DNA of 64,000 nt. Origin: Saccharum officinarum. Its lineage: Eukaryota > Streptophyta > Magnoliopsida > Poales > Poaceae. Below the pieces are notes generated by a model that worked only from the letters and a program-made list of their open reading frames with translations, did not search any database and was not told the origin of the DNA. The stretch spans positions 19,383,511-19,447,510 of the forward strand of contig CM036159.1 in NCBI GenBank assembly GCA_020631735.1, read 5' to 3'. Shown here one piece after another: positions 10,148-23,250 of this stretch. Both the position numbers and the translations under genes were made by a program. The stretch's first letter is position 1; every line of letters starts with the position of its first letter.

Positions 10148-12208
10148 TTGCCGTGTTCAGTTGCGCACCTACCAAAATATATACCAGATGAGATAGCCGA
10201 ACGGGACGGTACGATGCTGCGCATTGAGATGGGCCGTAATCTGCCGAAAGATGTGGACCCGATGGGCTGTGTCTCTGGTCCAGCTGGTTGGCATAGCCCA
10301 TCCCAACGGCTCAAGAAAATTTCAGTCCAGTGTGTTCTATTTTTTCTGCCGAGGACGACTTGTGAAAGCACTCTCTCCTACACTTAAATGTGTTTGAGCA
10401 CTGGTGGACGAGAATATTACTGGACATGTTTTCTATGTTCAGGAGCTGAACGCAACAAGTTGGATTTTCTCGCTGATGGAGTCTCTGAAGCATGGCGAGT
10501 TGTTACACTACGAGTAATATGGTATGCCGTTGAAAGACAATACGTACATGACAATATCTATCAGAGCCAATTATCGATGTTCTCTTTTGTCATGTCCTTC
10601 ATATATCGCATCTTTTATTGATGGAAGAAAAGAAGTCTGAAACGTGTACAGCATGATTTCGCCCAAGATAGCACCCGGCAAGTTGGTTGGCTCTCCCCAC
10701 CACCAAATATGGCAGAGATTAATATTGATGTAGCCACGATGAATGAAGAATACAAACATGGGAACAGGAACACTAGCAGGCGTGGCTAGGTCATATGGTG
10801 GAAGGTATCGCCCCGATTGTGTTTTTTGAGGGTGCAAAGTGATGCAAAATCCTTGGAGGCTTTAGCGTGTAGAGAGACAGTGGCACTTTTTTTTAGACGA
10901 AAGGTTACCCCTGCTTTATTGCTATAAACCATTCAAACGTTTAAGCACAGCATATTGGCGCGTCCACCACAATTCAAGCACATGTTCGAAAACAAAGGCA
11001 GTAGCACTTCCCTAGTGGCATGATATTGTTTGCCTATAATAAAGAGTTTAGAGGAAGGCTCATTAGGAGTTTATGGCCAAGTAATCTAGAGATCACGACA
11101 TAGGAGACTTTGGCTTATGCTGATTTGTTGTGAGAGAAAAACACTTTTCGTTCGCTAAAAAGTACTGCTAAAGTAGTGTTGCAGAACAGGGCGCTCTTTG
11201 AAGAGCACATGCATGTCTAGCTAGGAGTAGTGTTTGTGTTAGTGTTGGCAGGTAAACTTTTGCTAAAAAAACCTAGATTCTTATAGGTCAAAGTTATTTA
11301 TAACTTTTATGTATCAATATCTAGGATTTTACATATTGACCGCACAGGATTGATACTACTAGAATTATTATAGGAACCTTTGTAGAGTATATCCTTTGTT
11401 CCGGAATGTAGGCTGTTTTAACCTTTGACTAAGTTTCTAGTAAAATACATCGTCACATTGAAAGTTTAAAATCTACCATAAAATAGGTCTGCCCTACAAA
11501 CTTAGTTAAAGTTTTAAAAAATTTAAATGGTATATATTTAAAATAGAGGGAGCACAACAAACGGACATTAGCAACCCAAAGAACATTGAAAAAGAAATAG
11601 TTAACTCACACACAGAATACATTTATTTGATGACACCGACGTACTGTTTAGATCCAGGAAAGAAGGGGACATATCTGTCAGTGTAACTCACTGCAGAGCA
11701 ATACCATGATGCACAAATAGCCTTTGGTGTTTCAATGCACACATCCGACATTCAATAGTCGATACGCAAAAGACCAACTTGATCATGTCTGCGATTCAAA
11801 AAAAAAAAAACTTGATCATGTCTTCAATAGCAGTACCACCAAAATGGTGAACGAATTCACGTCCTCCTGCACTTGTATAGTTGTATGCGTAGTTACATAT
11901 CCAGTATATGACTTTAATAGTCATATACTGGATATGATCACTGATCGGCCAGCTTATACCACTCTGAAGACTGAACTTGTGAGCATGAAAATCTCACAAG
12001 AAAAAAAAAACATTACTTTGCCGATAATTTTAAGGTAACATGTGAGACGAACCATTCTCTTCTTATTATGTACTTGACCAATACCTGAGGCACTGCCAAT
12101 GCTTACATGTCAACGGCCATTTAATTGCTCTATAATATGAACCACTAAAATTTCAGGAATCAAGTGATCCCAACAAAGAGAACCAAAAGACCTATAACCT
12201 ACTCTAAC
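10148..12208. other. Intergenic DNA and probable 3' UTR of the ORP gene
   Basis: No gene is visible. About 11105-11190 is a partial copy of the long-TIR MITE at 46677 (shared words TTATGCTGATTTGTTGTGAG and AAAAAGTACTGC). About 11394-11556 resembles an eroded Stowaway (TTGTTCCGGAATGTAGGC, ending AATAGAGGGAGCA). A 20-bp perfect inverted repeat lies near 11898-11935 (ATCCAGTATATGACT and its complement). The segment just below 12209 should contain the ORP 3' UTR, read on the minus strand. Confidence 0.45.
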
Positions 12209-15200
12209 CTAGTCAGTTATCATCAGATCGTTAGGGACTTGTCCGAAGATGTCGGGGCAACCTTCCCAGCTGCTCTTTTCTCTGGATTCCCAGTACCCAC
12301 CGAGGTAACGGTATGTGTCAGTAACTTTATCCTTTGCAAACCACCGAGGCTTCCATCCGCTCTCCTGCATCTTTCGTGCCTGCAATATAATTGATACAGC
12401 TCAGTTAGCCTTCACTAATCAAGCCAAACTGCAAGTGTAACTCAAGTCATGGAAACTAAGCATGTTTTGATGATTACTTACAAGGCTAGTAAAGTACAAA
12501 ATAGACATTACACAGCAATTTTCTAACATTTTCAGTCATGTATGCAGTATGCAGCATCATGTAAATTTTACCATCTGTTCTCAACTGTTCACAGAAGTTC
12601 CTATGAACCGCAACCTTTGTTATGACAAATTCTCAATCTAGTTTGCCTAAGAATCACAAACTATCCTGTAGGCGTGCAAAAACTCCAACACACACAGGAT
12701 ATTCTTGCACGTTATTAACTAAATAATAAGTTAATGCATGTCTAGCTTCAATACACTAACGGACATGACACCCCAAATATATATATGCAACTACATTCCT
12801 TCTGTTGCCGTCATAGTGGTACCAAGTTCCATCCCAGGAAATACAACTTTCTACCGTAAAGGAATAAGGGATACACCTCCTCCGGTCGAATTTATTTGTC
12901 ATTTTGACAAAAATCACCTTTAGTATTTGAACTAACCCCTCCGGTCAGAGTCAGAGTTTCATCTATATCCCAGACCAGAGAAAGTAGTTCCATTTACTTA
13001 AATTTAACTGATATTCATGTCTTGTTGCAGTACCTGAGGTGTGATGGCCAAGATCATGTTACTTGACCACAGCATGATACAAGAAAGCAGAAAACCTAGC
13101 CAAAGGGTTGAAATAGAAAATAGAGTGTTGACTGCATGGATTTGGTTATTTTCCGTATTGACTTATAAAGGGTTCAGAGTGAGTGTAGTGCACCTGAGAA
13201 ATAAGACTTAGGGCCTGTTTGGATCCATTAGCACTAAAAATTAGCTAGCTAATAGCTGCTAAATTTTAGCAGGAGGCTGTTTGGATCTACTTGCTAATAG
13301 GTGGTTGGATAGTAAGTTAAAGGTGTATATGAACTATTAGCACCTATTAGCAACTCCAAACTTGCTAATGGAACTAATAGTTAGTAGCCCTTCAGCTAAT
13401 AATTAGCAGTTTTATAGCAGGTCTTTTTGGATCCACTAGTACTAATTTCAGCTGCTATTTTTTAGTGCTAATTGATCCAAACAGGCCCTTAATCTAGTCT
13501 GCTCATTTGCAAGCAGGAACAAAGGTAAAGGCAGTAAGGTACACACGCTCTTTATGCTATAAACAGTGACATTAATATAGGTCAGTCAGCAACCCAACAT
13601 ACAGCACATTAAACTTGAAGGGCACTGGCGTAACTGCGTAAACATATCGCATAGTATACCTATGCAAACTTCATTAACCTACATTTTTTTCACATGTAAA
13701 ATGCAAACTATAACTCCACCAAAAGATCCAATTCAGTTTTTAAAATTGGGGGGAGGGGGGGGGGGGGGGTTGAGGTGAGGGCCAAGCAGTTGTACAGATG
13801 TTTGCTGCGCTTGAACTGCAACAAATTGCTAACTAATATTCCACAGTTCAATGGAACAAAGGCTGCGAAAGTGGGAAGTCATAGACTGACCTGCCGCTGT
13901 CTCTGTTCAAGCCTCAACTTCTCAGCATTTGCCCTTTCATATTCACCGTTCTCCAGACATCTCTGGTCTGGTCGTAATCTTGAGTCTGTTGGTGGCAGTT
14001 TTTCCTGCTTACATGTAAAGTATGAACCTGAACACAGTAATATAATCTTGATTCTTGATATGAAGCTTGATATTAGCACACAGTAATCTTTACCTTCAAT
14101 CCAGGGGTAAGTTCATTCAATGTAATTGCAAAGCGAGTGAGATTGTATCTAGTGGGAAACTTAGGTGGTTTGCTTCTTTTCCACAGCAAATGGGCCTCTG
14201 AAAACTGTTCAGTTCCCTTGCCTTTCCCAAAGCAATCACCCATTACATAGTGCATGCTTTCATCCCATTTTCCAAATAGTGTAGCAACAGTTCGACCATT
14301 TCTATCTTGAACAACACCTTGCACCTGCATATGCATTGGTTGAACTAAATAAAGCTCACTAAATTAACTAAGCTAGTCTACAGATCAGAAAGTTGGGCAC
14401 ATCAAATAAGACAGTGCAGAGAATTAATACCAATATTCAGTATTGATCTAAATTTCGTGTGAAATCATTTTTCAACTTGGAACAGAAAGAGAATAGTCAG
14501 TAGTTAACAGCAAGGACAGGACATTATTTATTCATTCATTTTGGAAAACTGCTCAATATTGAATCGAAAGTTTACATAATCAACAAACAGACTGCAGTTA
14601 TATGTTTTTATCAAGTTGCTACATCATAAACTATTATTCACTAGCACACAGCAAAGCTATAGTTCCTACTGTATAATTTTCCGTTTCTTTTTCAGATCTA
14701 CAATTCTAACAATAATGAGAATGTTCAGGGTAAAGCACATGCAGTGTAAATTATTTCAAGCAAGATTCTACATACTACAATTCCCAGCACTTTCAAAAAA
14801 CTGTTCCCACAAACTTCTGGACAAAATTGTTAAAAAGAATGTCTTGCCATAGTGAGAAATGTATCACTTGCCTAACATGCAGAGATTAAAATATTTATAC
14901 CAGTGAGAAACAAACTGTAAAGGAATGCACTAAACAAAGAATGGAAGAACCGACATGCTGACAAATAACTTAAGTGTTGAAGCAAAAATGGTAATTACCT
15001 GGTGAGGGTTGCGATCTATAATTGACTGCTCCTTGAACTTAAGCTTACATGAATACTCGCGATTACCTTGTATGCGCATAGTACCATAGTGATCGCAATA
15101 TAGCTTGCCCAATATGAGATTGTAAATTGAAGTTGTTACCTGAACATATTTCCAATCAATTAAATTGATAGATCAATCATTTATTAGTTACTACCTCCGA

Positions 15201-18200
15201 TCATAGATATAGTATCTCAGTTTTTCCTAAGCAAACATTTTAACTACTAGCAATATCTATAAAAATATATTACCTTGGATGAAAAGAGTTATATACTCCC
15301 TCTAATCCAAATTATAAGACGTTTTAGCTTTTCTAGATACATAGTTTTTACTACGCATTTAGATATATGCCTATTACGTAGTAAAAGCAATGTATCTAGA
15401 AAAGCCAAAATGTCTTATAATTTGGAACGGAGAGTATTATCAATGTTTTAAAAAACGCTAGACGCTAGGCGTGCGCTAGCCTAAGGTTTAGAGTTTAGGA
15501 AGTTTAAACGTAGATTAAACCTGATTAAACGTTTTTGGTTTTTTTTATTTTTGTGATGCTGAGAGCAAAATCAGTACTAATAACACAACTAGAAGTAATA
15601 ACAGTGATCATACCTCTTGCTTGGAGCAAGATTAGTAGTAAGTACTAAGTAATAACACCTGGATGTGCTGCCTCGATCCCCCTCCAGGCTGTACGATTTC
15701 TCGAGCAGGGGCTCCGCTCGCTACCAGCGGCAAGAGCGGCGGCAGGTCACGGCCTCGCGTGCGTGAGGAAAGGAAAGGAGGAGTAAGTCTGATCCCTCCC
15801 GCCTGCTCTGTTTCCACGTGCAGCCCGCCCACAGCCTGCGCTTTTTTCCCACGTGAGCGTGCCCTCTCCCGCTCGCGTTCTCCACGCGTGCGTGACCGCC
15901 GCCCACCCGGCCAGCGCCGCCTAGCGCCGATTTTTCACGCGTCCGCGCCGCCTACACGCCGCCTAGCGCGTAGACGCAGCATCTAGGCACGCCCAAAGTT
16001 TAATTGGGCGCCTAGGCCCTAAACGAGACGTTGGGCCTCTGTTTAGCGTTTAATCGAGATTAAACGAAGTTTAATTGCGTTTTTTAAAACATTGAGTATT
16101 ATATTATAAAAAGTAGTTTGCAAAATGAATCTAGTAATGCCAACCTTGTGTCAATGTATATCAAACAATTTATATTGGTATTCAAAAGTTAAAAAAGTTA
16201 GACTTGGGACAAACTAGATGGACTTATATTTGTGATCAGAGGAAGTATGTAAGAGTACCTTGCTCCATTGGAAAACTTCACCATCATCAAACTCCAGTGT
16301 TAATGCACCAACAGGATCAAGTTGAATGGAACGACCCCAGAATTTACTCTTTAGGTTGCTATCAGCCCAAAACCTCCAGCCAGTTCCCTCACAGTGGCAT
16401 GCAACGACCATAGGGTGATGACTAACCTGGCAAGTGGTTGAAGAATTTTTTATCAACAATAATGCACAGAGACTAGATCTGATATTGCAAAAGTCCTGTA
16501 GTACGTTCAAGTAGCTATGATTTGTGAGTCTTAGTCACAAGCTATGAAGATCAAATAGGTACAGCAACGTAGATCAGAATCAGCGGCAAACATGGCCAAC
16601 ATGGTACCATCACAATAGGAACCGAGAACAAGTACAGAGAGCAGTAACCAAGCATAGAAATAAATGGCAGCATTCAATATAATGTGAATCCCAATGTCAT
16701 ATACACCTGTCTGCTGATTACGCTACAGTTAAGTCATTTATCAACAAATAATTTGACAAACTTAAGGCATCAACATGATGTTCACCAAGAATAAGGCATG
16801 TAGCAGATCACGATAGTGAAGCACTAAAATTATACAACATGAATAGCCCAAATTTGTGTTGCCATTTTAGAGGGGGGAAAACTTAACTAGACAAATCATA
16901 TACTCTCTACTCTTTTTGAAAAGCATAGGAAGCAGACTTATTAAGCATTAAGCATCAAACTTCCCTATTACTTTTTCTAACTTATAAGAGAACAATATAA
17001 ATGGATAAAATAGATTTACTCATGAAAAGGAATGATTACACCAACTCAACGAATAATTAACAGACCTTTTCAGAGAAAAAACGGAGGCCTTTGTCTGGAT
17101 AGTCTGCTTCATATGTCTCCCCAAGAAGGGGATTAAAAGGCTTACAGCTCCTCCCATCTGTAGAGGCATATCCAGAAACAGCAAATGCTGCTACGCTAAG
17201 AATCCTCATAAGACTGTTCCCCTAGGTATAAAAGAAAAACAGATATGTGAGCTGCTTAACTGTGACCAGCCCATTCATATGCAAATAGGCACTTTTTTCA
17301 CTAGTTAGCCATTTCAGTTATCACAGACAATGGGAGCAAGTGAGCATTATCTGTTCAATGACACCCCAAACAATGTGAGAACATCCAATGTTGGGTGGTC
17401 AAATGATATACATATAACCATATGAACAATAGTGTAGGAACATTCTTCTAATGTGGAAGATGCACCAGTGAGGCAATGACAAGACTTAATATATGAAAGA
17501 GGAAAGTCACTCTTATAAGCCACAGATTGAAGATTAAATGAAGTATTATTATTGTTTTCTTCTCTGAAATGAAGGGGTGCTGGATGAACCATACAGCTAT
17601 AACCTGCATCTTTTTATGGCATGTTAGGCAAGACGGCAAGTTGAAGTCCCCATGTTGGCAAGGAAACTAATATGTTTACATGTACTATTTTCAAATTGTT
17701 GGCATGATTAGTTTACAAAATGGTTAAACTTTGTAAAAGTTAGCTTACATAAGTTGTTAAGAGATTAAATGTACTCCTATATGAAGGGGTGTTGTAACCA
17801 AGATGAAACAAACAGTATATAGTCCCCACATTTCTCTAGCCAGGAAGACAATAATGTTATCTTAATGTAGTTAATATCAGATGTCCTCCACAAGGCAGGA
17901 TAGAGTATCATTAAGTGTATGCATTAGTTGCAAGTTCGATACGATATAATGCGCAATGAAAAATCTAATAAACCAAGTGTTTATAGCTACTTGCATTCAA
18001 CATATTAGAGAAGATGTGTGCATGAGCGAAAAATGCAAGCCAAGAAGTAATACCCTTTTCCCCCATTCAGATGCCCGATCAATAAGGTAGGAATATTCAA
18101 GATCTTCAAAACATTTTTGTAAGGATGAGAGTGGCTCATTGAAGTAAACAGGCAGACAAACTTTTGTAAGATCCTTTCCTATGTTGTCCTTGATCATTGA

Positions 18201-19981
18201 CCACAAACTTACACCCTTTTCTTTCTCAACTGGATCTGGCAGCTTCTTCCGTCTTCTTACATATGGATAACTAATTCCAATAGACTTCATGGAAGGATCA
18301 ATCCCATCCATTGGATAATCATCTTCATCATCTGAACCAGCTTCAGATCTTTGGTAATCAGATCCACTACTTTTAAAAGAGCTTGAGGATAGAAAATCTC
18401 TTGTATCAAAATAAAGGTTCTCATCATCGTCAGTCTCTTCAGCAGGATCTTGTGGTTCATTATAATCATCAGATTCGCTAGCACTTCCTTCTGAAAAAGG
18501 AAAATGATAGCCCATTAAGCCAGGTAAAGTAAACCAAATTGGTGCACAGTGTAAATTAGAGCTCGAAATAGATGGTTTCCATGCTATTCAATAAAAAAAA
18601 CAAACTAAATGCACATTCCAGAAATTCATCCAAAAAAAGGCTGAACTGTTTGCTTTTCTGGTAAGGAGGGATCACAATTGCCAGCAAATTATGTGACAAA
18701 TTAGGGTCAAGAATGGTTTGCTGCAGTGTTCAAATATGGGCTTCTATTTGGTAGGAAAGTTGTGTGTTGCGGCTGCAGCAAGGAGAGGTCGTTGCAATTT
18801 CTTATGATTGGGTATTGGGATTGCGTATAGACACTGTCGTATAACATTGAAATCAGGCCAGGTAACTAGAGGGAAAATGAGTTGAAGTGGTCTTGTGCTA
18901 GTGCTATACTAGTATCAATCAAGTCTCTATTTATTTCTAAGGGAGTAAATGTGGTTTACTTTGATACTGCTTCCATCTGAAAAGGCTATTTGGGTAGGAT
19001 ATCAAACCTTGATATAGAAGTATTCAGTTAAAAGTTTATAAAACATTCAGATGAATAAAGTTTGAAGCTAATTTAAAATTTACAAAACCAGATGAAAGAT
19101 ATTTGAACTATTAGAGACAACACATACAGTAGAGAATTCTGCTAAGAGACAGAGACAGACTTCACAATATTCAATTAGGTAGGTGATCAAAGCACCAAGT
19201 CGAATTTACGGAAGGGCAAATAAGGTGCATAGATTATCATACAAGAATCATGACACTCAGCAATCGTACAAGGATGTTGTCGTAATTGTTTAATATGAAA
19301 TGTTCTACTTTAGATATGATCAAGCCATGATAGTGGATTTATAAAACTTGGAAGAATGCATCCTCGTGAGGAAATAGGAAAGGGAATTGCATGAATGAAT
19401 AACCTAACCTAAATTCTGCCATCACTAAGCTCAGTTTTGATTTTGCCAATAATAGAAACAGAACTTCATAGTTCATATAACCACCAAAATAATTTGTTTA
19501 GAAAAGCTAAGGGCAATCTTTTTTAAAAAAAAAAATCCTAGTATTTTTATAATAGTTACATTACACATGGAGACCAAAAACTTGGCAACGTTGCAGTCAA
19601 CAAACCCAGCTATGCTATTACTCAATCATCTACAAACCATAGCCAACCAATTTGTCTACTATTCTCCTGGCTTGCAGCTCCTTTGTCAGTATATGCCACT
19701 AGAAAAAAATTAACTGTAATATCTAACACCAGAGTGGCATTCCATCATGCAACTTTTGTAGTGTCGTTTTAACAAGGATGCATCAGAATAATCAACAAAT
19801 TTGCCCACAAAGGTACAATGCATCTCAATAACAAGTGTAACAGTGAGACATGACAATTGACAAACCATTCCACCAATTATCATACCACTATACTTCTCAT
19901 GCCTTGGTTTAGAAGCAGATCCATACTCTTTCGACTGCCTTTGGCTCTCATCGACAAGGGTATTCTCCAAATCAACCTTTT
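12209..19981 (-). CDS. Oxysterol-binding-protein-related protein (plant ORP1/2 type), 5' end missing
   Basis: This is a lipid-transfer protein of membrane contact sites; the OSBP-related domain (ORD) binds a sterol and a phosphoinositide. Minus-strand exons in order are 19886-19981, 18054-18490, 17066-17221, 16259-16426, 14999-15139, 14094-14324, 13891-14004 and 12209-12379. All junctions are GT-AG and the phase is kept, giving 503 residues to the TAG at 12209-12211. The first exons are acidic and serine rich. The ORD follows, with [33 protein letters not shown], the fingerprint [40 protein letters not shown] and WKPRWF. Plant ORP1/2 proteins normally start with a PH domain; no such exon was found upstream, and the 20383-20482 gap is the obvious place to lose it. 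I saw no internal stops or frameshifts. Confidence 0.92.
13211..13488. mobile_element. Tourist-like MITE in the last ORP intron
   Basis: GGGCCTGTTTGGATCCATTA starts at 13211 and its inverted counterpart ends TGATCCAAACAGGCCC at 13488. TTA flanks both sides (13208-13210 and 13489-13491), the usual PIF/Harbinger target site. Internal TAGCTAATAG-type words form further inverted pairs. Confidence 0.88.
13747..13769. repeat. Poly-G tract
   Basis: This is a nearly pure G run, broken by one A, within the last ORP intron. Length variation and sequencing error are likely here. Confidence 0.85.
15296..15434. mobile_element. Stowaway MITE in an ORP intron
   Basis: CTCCCTCTAATCCAAATTAT (15296) is inverted at the right end, ATAATTTGGAACGGAGAG (ending 15434). 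TA flanks both sides (15294-15295 and 15435-15436). The arms extend inward through AGCTTTTCTAGATACAT, so the 139-bp element is almost entirely palindromic. Just upstream, about 15192-15290 looks like the front half of another Stowaway. Confidence 0.88.
15441..16094. mobile_element. 654-bp non-autonomous hAT-type element in an ORP intron
   Basis: The termini CAATGTTTTAAAAAACGC (15441) and GCGTTTTTTAAAACATTG (ending 16094) are a perfect 18-bp inverted repeat. The 8-bp duplication AGTATTAT flanks it at 15433-15440 and 16095-16102. The ends are rich in GTTTAAT/ATTAAAC and CGCTAGGCG/CGCCTAGCG motifs, while the middle (about 15640-15980) is very GC rich. Open frames in the middle are compositional, with no recognisable protein. 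The left duplication copy overlaps the end of the neighbouring Stowaway. Confidence 0.92.
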
Positions 19982-20382
19982 CTGTCTAGAGAAAGGCAAC
20001 ACAACAATACATTATCAGATGAGGATGTCTCTAGCATGAACATTTTACAGGTTCAAGTCCCCCAGTAAACATGAATATACAGATCTTACAAATCAGTGAA
20101 CATGGAAAGCAGGTAAGAGAAGGAAAAGTTTAAACTTCTAAATACAAATGGCAATAGTCCACATGAACATAAAAGAAATACAATTTTGGGAGTGAACAAT
20201 AAAAAGTCAGTAATATTCTTCATTCTGCCACAACATAAAATTATTTACCCAACTACCTTCTAAGCTCCGTGCAGTGTTAGAGTATGCTTGGTGATTTATA
20301 GTAATATTCTAACATAAAAATCACTCATTCTTTTCTTCTCTTCTACATTCACTACCTTAGTAGTTTAAGTAATATCACATAA

Positions 20383-20482
20383 NNNNNNNNNNNNNNNNNN
20401 NNNNNNNNNNNNNNNNNNNNNNNNNNNNNNNNNNNNNNNNNNNNNNNNNNNNNNNNNNNNNNNNNNNNNNNNNNNNNNNNNN
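20383..20482. other. Assembly gap (100 N)
   Basis: This second run of exactly 100 N sits upstream (minus-strand sense) of the first visible ORP exon, so missing 5' exons could be hidden here. Confidence 0.95.
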
Positions 20483-20483
20483 A

Positions 20484-21035
20484 GGACGTCTCACCACTGC
20501 TCCGCCGACGAGACCTGCTGACGGGAACTGCCCGTGCCGGCGACGCTGTCCTGCCCACTCGTACCCATCATCGATAGCAGCCCAATTGAAGAGTCGAAGG
20601 GGAGAGGGGAGAGGGGAATCAGGACGAGGCTGAGGGGAAACGGACGCGCCGCCGCTGATGGCTACCGTGCCCGTGGATTGGGGCGCGCGCGTCGCCTGGG
20701 GTCGCCATCGGTAGTGGGATCCCGGGGTAGGAGGACGACGCGCCGCTGGTGGTGTGCCTCGGCCGGGGTAGGAGGATGACGCGGCCGCCGATGTGCCACG
20801 GACCAGGGAAGTAGGGAGCGGGCCGCCGGTGTGCCTCCGATCGGGCCATCGGGGATTGCTGCTCGCGATATAATAATTGGGTGGGGGGCGATGGATTCCC
20901 GTCGGGGTGGCCGGGCGGGTGCGATCGAGTCAGGTGGTGGCCTGGTGGGGCTGGCCGGTGGAGTCGGAAGCTAGTCTGGCGGTGGGGCTGGCTGTGTCAT
21001 GGTGTAGAATAGTTACTACACCTTAAATAGTACCC
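20484..21035 (-). other. GC-rich segment next to the gap; possible 5' exon or promoter region
   Basis: It is strongly GC and CpG rich compared with its surroundings. On the minus strand, from about 20571 to 20502, an ATG ATG GGT frame of about 26 codons runs to a possible donor (GCAGTG|GTGAGA). It could be the first exon of the ORP gene, but nothing in the short peptide identifies it. The remainder is low-complexity GGGGTAGGAGGA-type repeats. Confidence 0.25.
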
Positions 21036-22911
21036 AGGGTACTAAATATTATTCAGTACCCGAGCGCCCCTGTTGCCCGACCTTCTCCACACGCTAGTCT
21101 CCGATGGGATTTTTCCGTTCTCTCGTGGTGGGCTCTTGAGGCCGATTTTTTTCGTTTTTATTGCGGCTGTTTTTTTTTCCTTTTTTGTGGAGGCCGATTT
21201 TTCAAGTTTGTTGCGACAGATTTTTTTCCTCATCGTCGGTCTTCATTCAGTTTTTCTTTCCACGTAACGTGGTCGGCTCTTGCGGCCGATTTTTTTTTCC
21301 TTTTTTCTTGCGGCCAAGGCTTAACCTGCATTTTTCTTATTTTGGATTTGAAAGGTGGATTTTATATTGAAATAGGTGAGGCAAGAGGAAACAAAAAAAA
21401 GGTATCCAACTGGAAGGTAAAAAGGCGACGTTCAGAAATACATGGCTTGAACGTGTTTTTTTGGAGGCAGATTTTATATTGTGAGATAGATGAGGAAAAA
21501 CAAAAATCTCAGACTAAAATGTAAAGACGTGATTTGGCGTATTTATATGATGGTACTATTCATAAAACGGGGTTTTAATGGTAAAATGAATCTTTTTTTT
21601 TGCGATCAATGGTAAAATGAATCATATGAGGCATATTTCAAATCATAAACCTTTTTTCGCCAAAAGCATACTTTTTTATATAAATGAATCGTGAAAGAAG
21701 ATTACAATACAGTTTGCAATTTTGAAGATATATATAGTTTTGTAGCTTTGCCTGAGTTATTCCACAAAATCACATGCAATTTATAGCAGCTAAATAACCT
21801 TCATGGGATCGTGAATATTACAATCTGTGAGGAAAAAATATTACTTTTAATCAGAAATTATACAATTTGAGAAAAAAAAAACAAAACTAATACATCCCTC
21901 TCCCTTCTGTCACCCCTCTCTAATGGCCGCCAATTGCTTCATCTGTCAAAAGCAGGACAAAAGAAAACATTTGCCATGACTAAACCAGCAAAAGAGAATG
22001 ACAGCTGCTGCAGCTGATGCTTTTTCCCTCTCAAATTACTGTAGCAGCAAGCAGCAGCTAGCTGCAGCAGCTGCTTTTTTTTTTTGCAGCAGCCGAACAC
22101 TTTGCCTAAAACTTTCATGATTAATAAGCAAAGCAATAAAAGAACTAGGCATTTTTAGTTTTTGCTGCATTTGTAGTTACATTCAACAGAATTGGCTGAC
22201 CCGAACTGGCTTACCTGAACAAACTGAGATCGTCTCAAATGAAATATAAACTGGGGAGATGTCGACAAAATCAGTTTATATTCCGAAACAGAAATAATAA
22301 CTACATTGTTGTGGTGCCCTCGTTGACTAAAATAATCAAATATACACCCCATATACTGGATCATTAGATCATTGTTGCTTTTTTTGAACAGCAGTAAGGC
22401 TCCAAAACAGAAATAATAACTACAGCAAGCTGGCAACATTTTATTCAATGATACTATGTTCTCAAGTGAAATAAATCCATGTATGTGGTAATGGTAAAAT
22501 AATCTAATAAGTGTCGTCAAGTACCTCAGTGATCTTAAATAAGACTAAGCGTGCCAGACTGTAGCTGTAATTTGATCAAAGCTATCTATTAGCTCCTAAA
22601 GCACGCGTAATCTATAATTGTTTCTAAAATGAACATAATGAGAGAGAAACAGGTGATACAAACTAAGCAGAAAAGGATTTGTGATCATCAAAGTAAAAAC
22701 AGCTAGAATAAAACTTGTCTGCACACCACCACAACCAACAAACCTTCTAGAAATTGTTGTGGCTCGTAATCTCATCTGCCCTCATGATGCTAGTAACTGC
22801 ACGCAACACCTCAAGTCAGTCACATATAGGGAGCGAGGAGTTCGAGAGCGTATATAAATTCTGTCGTAATGGTGATTTGGTCTGAGTGCAGATTTGGTGC
22901 CCAGGGGGCCT
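21036..22911. other. Non-coding DNA between the GC-rich segment and the long hairpin
   Basis: About 21120-21320 contains repeated TTGNGGCCGATTTTTTT motifs. About 21985-22100 is rich in CAGCAGC/GCTGCTG. About 22313-22348 (GGTGCCCTCGTTGACTAAAA and onward) is a fragment of the hairpin family at 22912. No gene is visible; the open frames here have no recognisable content. Confidence 0.4.
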
Positions 22912-23250
22912 GGTGCCCTTGTTGACTAAAATACCATGTTGCAATGTTTCAAAAACCAATAAACCATCACAAAAATCATGTATGTAGTACACATAAAGTG
23001 TAGCCGCAACAATTCAGTTTGAAATCCATCCTAGATGCCAAGAAAGAAAAATAGAAAAGCAATCAACTTGGCACTGTTCATCATGTGCTGACAGCAACAC
23101 TTTTGCTTTTTTAATCTTAGCATCAAAGATGAATTTCAATCTGAATTTTTGTGGCTACACTTAACTTTAGGTGTACTAAATACATGATTTTTGTGATGAT
23201 TTTTGAAACATTGTAACATGGTATTTTAGTCCTTTAGCTAACGAGGGTGA
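22912..23250. repeat. Long imperfect hairpin (arms about 120 bp), probable foldback MITE
   Basis: The left arm 22912-23030 pairs with the right arm 23128-23250. Matched words include GACTAAAATACCATGTT, CAATGTTTCAAAAA and ATCACAAAAATCATGTAT against their complements, with small indels. The loop is about 95 bp. The outer ends GGTGCCCTTGTT and AACGAGGGTGACC are related inverted repeats. I saw no clear target-site duplication. Confidence 0.85.

Noticed and set aside
15632..15986. ORFs in the middle of the 654-bp hAT-type element
   Set aside because: They are compositional frames in a GC-rich core and match no known protein. The element's ends and duplication explain the locus.
22155..22520. 121-codon minus-strand ORF
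   Set aside because: It is AT-rich, low-information translation. The codon content is typical of intergenic DNA and contains a fragment of the hairpin repeat family.
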